From Magnetospirillum sp. 15-1 (GTDB taxonomy: Bacteria > Pseudomonadota > Alphaproteobacteria > Rhodospirillales > Magnetospirillaceae): a DNA stretch of 64,000 nucleotides. Position numbers and translations under genes: made by a program. The notes under the pieces were generated by a model. The model was given only the letters and a program-made list of their open reading frames with translations. It was not told the DNA's origin and did not search any database. The stretch covers positions 8,366 to 72,365 of the forward strand of contig NZ_FXXN01000024.1 of the NCBI RefSeq assembly GCF_900184795.1, read 5' to 3'. Of this stretch, positions 60,080 through 64,000 are shown in pieces; within the stretch, counting starts at the first letter, position 1; each line of letters opens with the position of its first letter.

Positions 60080-60472
60080 TCAAGCCGGCAGGGCTTCGAT
60101 GATCACTACGGCCTGGGCCAGGGGGTATTCGTCGGAGAGCGAGAGGTGCAGATGGGCGCGCATTCCGGCGGGAATCCGCCGCGCCAGAAGGGCCGCCGCG
60201 CCGCCGGTCAGGGTGAGGCCGGGACGCCCCTCGCCGTCATTGGTCACCTCCATGTCGCGCCAGCCGACGCCCTCCTTGCCCAGCGCCTTAACCAGCGCCT
60301 CCTTGGCGGCGAAGCGCTTGGCGTAGGTGGCGGCGCGCAGCTTCGGCCGGCTTTCGGCCTTGGCCCGCTCGGCCTCGGTGAACACCTTGGCGACGAAGCG
60401 CTCGCCGAACCGCTCCAGGCTGTCCTCGATGCGGCGGATATCCACCAGATCGTTGCCGAGACCGATGATCAT
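60080..60472 (-). CDS. acpS: Holo-[acyl-carrier-protein] synthase
   Basis: Transfers phosphopantetheine from CoA to apo-ACP. 130 residues. [20 protein letters not shown] with Mg-binding Asp8, and [16 protein letters not shown]. In many alphaproteobacteria pdxJ-acpS-lepB are adjacent; here an opposite-strand gene sits between pdxJ and acpS. Confidence 0.97.
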   Translation of the reverse strand: MIIGLGNDLVDIRRIEDSLERFGERFVAKVFTEAERAKAESRPKLRAATYAKRFAAKEALVKALGKEGVGWRDMEVTNDGEGRPGLTLTGGAAALLARRIPAGMRAHLHLSLSDEYPLAQAVVIIEALPA

Positions 60473-60609
60473 TGACGTCGCGCTCCCCAGGAATGGCCGC
60501 CGGGATCGTAGAGTCTCGCCGGGGCGGGAACAAGCATGCCGTCTTCAGGTCGGACGGAAATCCGGTTACCCTGCGGGGCAACGAAGCAATCACGACAGGG
60601 AAAACCGAC

Positions 60610-61035
60610 ATGAACATCGAGAGCTTCATGCAGGGCTACAAGACGGCCTGGGAACGGCGCGATCCGAGCATGTTCGCGGCCCTTTTCCATGCCGAGGGGC
60701 GCTACCACAACACCCCCTTCCAGGTTCAGCACGGTACGGCCGAACTGGTCGAGTACTGGAAGCGGGTGCAGCTTCAAGAGGACGTCCATGTCGCCTACGA
60801 AATCCTGGCGAGCCAGGAAGGGGGCGGCATCGCCCACTGGCACGTCACCTATCAGGTCGCGTCCGAGGAGCTGTTCCAGATCTGGGCCAAGTCGACCGGC
60901 ACCGGCCTGCCGAACCGCAAGCCGGGCGACCCGCTGCCCCGCATGGTGCTGGACGGCGTTCTCCAGGCCACCTTCACCGGCGACAAGTGCGCCGAGGCGC
61001 GCATCTGGTGGCACAGCCAGCCGCAGGCGACCTAG
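60610..61035 (+). CDS. NTF2-like (SnoaL) fold protein
   Basis: A 141-residue nuclear-transport-factor-2-like protein: [31 protein letters not shown] and [12 protein letters not shown] are typical of this fold, which includes isomerases, dehydratases and non-enzymatic binders. Function unknown. ATG 60610 has AGGGA upstream. It runs against the pdxJ and acpS genes on either side and its stop overlaps pdxJ by four bases. Confidence 0.8.
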   Translation: MNIESFMQGYKTAWERRDPSMFAALFHAEGRYHNTPFQVQHGTAELVEYWKRVQLQEDVHVAYEILASQEGGGIAHWHVTYQVASEELFQIWAKSTGTGLPNRKPGDPLPRMVLDGVLQATFTGDKCAEARIWWHSQPQAT

Positions 61036-61763
61036 CTTCCCCGCGCCTCGTCCATCAGGCGGCGCATGTGGCGGATGGAGGCGTCGAGACCGATGAAGAT
61101 GGCCTCGCCCACCAGGAAGTGGCCGATATTCAATTCCATGATGGAGGGGATGGCCGCCACCGGCTTGACCGTGTCGTAGGACAGGCCGTGGCCGGCATGG
61201 CATTCGAGGCCGATGGCCTCGGCATGGGCGGCCGCCGCCTGGATGCGGGCGAACTCGCGGTCGCGCTCGGCTCCCTCGGCGTCGCAATAGGCGCCGGTGT
61301 GCAGTTCGATCACCGGCGCGCCCAGGGCCTTGGAGGCATCCAACTGCTTCGGATTGGCCTCGATGAACATGGAAACCCGGATGCCGGCGTCGACCAGCCG
61401 CCCGACCAGCGGCCTCAGGCTGTCGAACTGGCCGACCGCGTCGAGGCCGCCCTCGGTAGTGCGCTCCTCGCGGCGCTCGGGAACGATGCAGGCGGCGTGC
61501 GGCCGGTGGCGCAGCGCGATGGCCACCATCTCCTCGGTGGCCGCCATCTCGAAGTTGAGCGGCAGGGTGATCTCGTTGGCCAGCCGCTCCATGTCGCGGT
61601 CGGAGATGTGGCGCCGGTCCTCGCGCAGATGCGCCGTGATGCCGTCCGCCCCGGCGGCGGCGGCCATGTGGGCGGCCCGTACCGGATCGGGATGATGCCC
61701 GCCGCGGGCGTTACGGATGGTGGCGACGTGGTCGATGTTGACGCCGAGGCGCAGGCGGGTCAT
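61032..61763 (-). CDS. pdxJ: Pyridoxine 5'-phosphate synthase
   Basis: Condenses aminoacetone phosphate and deoxyxylulose phosphate to pyridoxine 5'-phosphate. 243 residues, TIM barrel. [18 protein letters not shown] at the start, [23 protein letters not shown], and [11 protein letters not shown] are diagnostic. ATG 61763 was chosen, ten codons after an upstream in-frame start that adds non-family sequence. Confidence 0.97.
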   Translation of the reverse strand: MTRLRLGVNIDHVATIRNARGGHHPDPVRAAHMAAAAGADGITAHLREDRRHISDRDMERLANEITLPLNFEMAATEEMVAIALRHRPHAACIVPERREERTTEGGLDAVGQFDSLRPLVGRLVDAGIRVSMFIEANPKQLDASKALGAPVIELHTGAYCDAEGAERDREFARIQAAAAHAEAIGLECHAGHGLSYDTVKPVAAIPSIMELNIGHFLVGEAIFIGLDASIRHMRRLMDEARGS

Positions 61764-61875
61764 GGCCTTAAAACTCCGCAGTAAAGACACCAAAACGCTG
61801 TTGGGCTATCGCCCGAACTCATCCCGGGCAAATTCCCCGGACCCCTTTTTATTTCATGAATAAAAGGAACGGGGT

Positions 61876-61894
61876 TTGGGGCCTCCGGCCCCAA
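61876..61894 (-). terminator. Hairpin downstream of rsh
   Basis: TTGGGGCC-TCC-GGCCCCAA, an 8-bp stem 29 bp after the rsh stop. A T-rich palindromic stretch (TTTTATTCATGAAATAAAA on the minus strand) follows some 20 bp on, so termination between rsh and pdxJ is likely, though the T tract is not adjacent. Confidence 0.55.
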
Positions 61895-61922
61895 GCAGGT
61901 ATGGGCGGCAGCCCATGAGAAC

Positions 61923-64000
61923 CTAATTCCTCGCCCGGTCCACCGAGTTGATGGCCGGGGTGGCGCGCAGCGCGGCGATGACATTGGTCAGATGCTTCAC
62001 GTCGCGCACCTCGATATCGATGATCATCTCGAAGAAGTCGGTGGTGCGGTTGGTGATCTTCAGATTGGTGATGTTGCCCATGTTCTTGGCGATCACCGTC
62101 GAGATGGCTCCGAAGGCGCCGGGCTCGTTGGTCACCACCAGATCGATGCGGCCCACATGGGCGTTGCTGTCCGCCTCGTCCCAGGCGAGGTCGAGCCAGC
62201 GCTCCGGCTGATCGGCGAACTGCTCCAGGTTCTCGCAGTCGATGGTGTGGATGGTGACGCCCTTGCCCGTGCTGACGATGCCGACGATGCGGTCGCCGGG
62301 CAGCGGATGGCAGCAACCGGCGAAATGCATGGCCATGCCGGGGATCAGGCCCTTGATGGGCACCGCTCCGGCCTTGTCCTTCTTGTCCGAGGACGGCTTG
62401 CCGCCACGGGCCTTCAGGGCCACCACGTTATCGTTGCGGTTGGCCTGGGTCTTCAGTTCGGGGAAGACGGTGGAGACCACCTCGCGGGCGGTCAGCGTCC
62501 CCTCGCCCACCAGGGCCAGAAGGTCCTCGGATGATGGCGCCTTGAAGATGCGCAGCACGCCGTCCAGGGCCTTTTCCGTGAACTCGTAGCCTTCCTGGCG
62601 GAAGCTGCGCACCAGGATGGCGCGGCCCAGCTCGGTATATTGGGCGCGTTGCTGGGTCCGGATGAAGCGGCGGATGCGGGCGCGGGCCTTGCCGGTGACG
62701 ACGAAGCGTTCCCAGGTGGGATTCGGCGTCTGCGCCTTCGACGTGATGATGTCGACCTGATCGCCGTTCTGCAACTGGGTGCGCAACGGCATGATGCGGC
62801 CGTTGACCTTGGCGCCGACGCAGGTATCGCCCACCTGGGAGTGGACGGCATAGGCGAAGTCCACCGGACAGGCGCCGCGCGGCAGGGAAATCAGGTCGCC
62901 CTTGGGCGTGAAGCAGAACACCTGGTCGGAGAACATCTCCAGCTTGGTGTGCTCGAGGAATTCCTCCGGGTTGGAGGCGTGCTCCAGGATATCGAGCAGT
63001 TCGCGCAGCCAGCGGTACTGGCGGCCGTCGGTAAGGTTGCCGCCGTCCTGCTTGTACTTCCAGTGGGCGGCGACGCCCAGTTCGGCCACTTCGTGCATCT
63101 CGCTGGTGCGGATCTGCACCTCGATACGGTGACGCTCCGGCCCGAACACCCCGGTATGCAGCGAGCGATAGCCGTTGGGCTTGGGCGTCGAGATGTAGTC
63201 CTTGAAGCGGTTGGGAACCATCGGGTACTTGGAGTGGATGACTCCCAGCGCCCGGTAGCAATCCTCGATCCCGCCCACCGCCACGCGGAAGGCCATGATG
63301 TCGGACAACTGCTCGAAGCCGACATTCTTGCGCTGCATCTTCTGCCAGATGGAATAGGGCGTCTTCTCGCGCCCCGAGACCACGGCCTTGATCCCCGCCT
63401 CGTCCAGGATGGAGCGCAGCTCGTCCAGGATGCGGCCGATCAGGTCGCCGCCCTGCTCGCGCAGGAACGACAGGCGCGCCACGATGGAGCTGCGCGCATC
63501 CGGATGCAGCTCGGCGAAGGCCAGGTCCTCCAGCTCCATCTTGATGCCCTGCATGCCGATGCGCTCGGCCAGGGGCGCGTAGATCTCCATGGTCTCCATG
63601 GCGATACGGCGCCGCTTGTCGGGATTCTTGATGTAGTGAAGGGTGCGCATGTTGTGCATGCGGTCGGCCAGCTTGACCAGCAGGACACGGATGTCCTCGC
63701 TCATGGCCAGCACCAGCTTGCGCAGGTTCTCGGCCTGCTTGGCGTGGTCCGACTGCAGCTCGATGCGGTTCAGCTTGGTGACACCATCCACCAGGCGGGC
63801 GATCTCGCGCCCGAACAGCCGCTCGATCTCCTCCAGCGTCGCCGGGGTGTCCTCGATGGTGTCGTGCAGCAAGGCGGTGATGATGGAGGCGGAATCCAGC
63901 CGGTACTTGGTCAGGATGCCCGCCACCTCGATGGGGTGGGAGAAGTAGGGATCGCCCGAGGCGCGGAGCTGCGAGCCGTGCATCTTCATGGCGAAGACAT
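61923..64000 (-). CDS. rsh: Bifunctional (p)ppGpp synthetase/hydrolase (Rel/SpoT homologue), 5' end missing
   Basis: Makes and degrades (p)ppGpp. The frame runs open to the right edge (codons V-F-A precede the first internal Met at 63989), so the N-terminus lies outside; about 691 codons are visible. HD hydrolase domain with FSHPIEVAGIL and LLHDTIEDTPA; synthetase domain with GREKTPYSIWQKM, FKDYISTPKPNGYRSLHTGV; TGS domain with DLISLPRGACPVDFAYAVHS; C-terminal ACT domain. Both active-site sets look intact, as for the single Rsh of most alphaproteobacteria. Confidence 0.96.
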   Translation of the reverse strand, partial: VFAMKMHGSQLRASGDPYFSHPIEVAGILTKYRLDSASIITALLHDTIEDTPATLEEIERLFGREIARLVDGVTKLNRIELQSDHAKQAENLRKLVLAMSEDIRVLLVKLADRMHNMRTLHYIKNPDKRRRIAMETMEIYAPLAERIGMQGIKMELEDLAFAELHPDARSSIVARLSFLREQGGDLIGRILDELRSILDEAGIKAVVSGREKTPYSIWQKMQRKNVGFEQLSDIMAFRVAVGGIEDCYRALGVIHSKYPMVPNRFKDYISTPKPNGYRSLHTGVFGPERHRIEVQIRTSEMHEVAELGVAAHWKYKQDGGNLTDGRQYRWLRELLDILEHASNPEEFLEHTKLEMFSDQVFCFTPKGDLISLPRGACPVDFAYAVHSQVGDTCVGAKVNGRIMPLRTQLQNGDQVDIITSKAQTPNPTWERFVVTGKARARIRRFIRTQQRAQYTELGRAILVRSFRQEGYEFTEKALDGVLRIFKAPSSEDLLALVGEGTLTAREVVSTVFPELKTQANRNDNVVALKARGGKPSSDKKDKAGAVPIKGLIPGMAMHFAGCCHPLPGDRIVGIVSTGKGVTIHTIDCENLEQFADQPERWLDLAWDEADSNAHVGRIDLVVTNEPGAFGAISTVIAKNMGNITNLKITNRTTDFFEMIIDIEVRDVKHLTNVIAALRATPAINSVDRARN

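Noticed and set aside
1-64000. tRNA, rRNA, CRISPR arrays, insertion sequences, prophage or integrase genes
   Set aside because: Intergenic regions were read for cloverleaf-like T-loop motifs, regular direct repeats and transposase or integrase features; none was found.

Overview
The window is a gene-dense, high-GC alphaproteobacterial chromosome segment. It has no rRNA, tRNA, CRISPR array, prophage or insertion sequence that I can see. Several traits point to the Rhodospirillales, most like Magnetospirillum and relatives (inference, no search run). These are a pyruvate dehydrogenase E1 beta subunit carrying its own lipoyl domain, a GapR (DUF2312) protein, homospermidine synthase, PrpE, alphaproteobacterial RpmJ, the rsh-pdxJ-acpS-lepB-rnc-era-recO cluster, a HupT/HupR pair, and many sensory kinases and c-di-GMP enzymes.

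Layout. 1-2.7 kb: pdhA-pdhB-pdhC (pdhC runs off the left edge). 3-5.5 kb: an outer-membrane efflux lipoprotein and an MgtC-like protein. 5.5-8.8 kb: a CHASE-PAS histidine kinase and an unrecognised 390-residue protein. 8.9-13.4 kb: a zinc island, zur-znuC-znuB diverging from znuA-hisI-COG0523 GTPase around a perfect Zur-type palindrome, followed by a candidate small RNA. 14-16.5 kb: prpE with a long upstream region, then a YdcH-like gene. 16.6-21.2 kb: ubiX, phosphofructokinase, folK, folB, gapR, an N-formylglutamate amidohydrolase-like gene and rpmJ. 21.3-29.2 kb: a large TorS/BarA-type hybrid kinase, a TPR-radical SAM protein, a kinase with a LOV-like PAS domain lacking the cysteine, and a solute-binding protein. 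29.2-33.3 kb: a DapA-family aldolase/lyase, glycerate 2-kinase with a structured leader, an AEC transporter and an MBL hydrolase. 33.4-38.6 kb: HupR/HupT-like two-component pair, ChbG-type deacetylase, MFS transporter. 38.5-42.4 kb: chromate transporter and a c-heme GGDEF-EAL protein. 42.6-47.6 kb: DUF2478 protein, several regulators, a GNAT-RHH pair and small proteins. 47.6-52.7 kb: homospermidine synthase behind a leader with a 17-codon upstream ORF, then the LysR-pxpB-pxpC-pxpA 5-oxoprolinase operon. 52.8-56.5 kb: MFS transporter, GIY-YIG protein, LysE exporter and aryl/acyl-CoA ligase. 56.7-64 kb: recO, a small membrane protein, era, rnc, lepB, acpS, pdxJ and rsh (cut by the right edge).

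The most notable signals are regulatory: the shared Zur box, the homospermidine synthase leader (upstream ORF whose stop codon lies at the foot of a stem), the hairpin-rich leader of the glycerate kinase gene, and an anti-Shine-Dalgarno-rich small RNA candidate after the zinc operon. Five histidine kinases are present and only HupT has a response regulator beside it. Most genes are core or lineage-typical and I see no clear accessory island. All family assignments are from reading motifs and gene order; no database search was possible.
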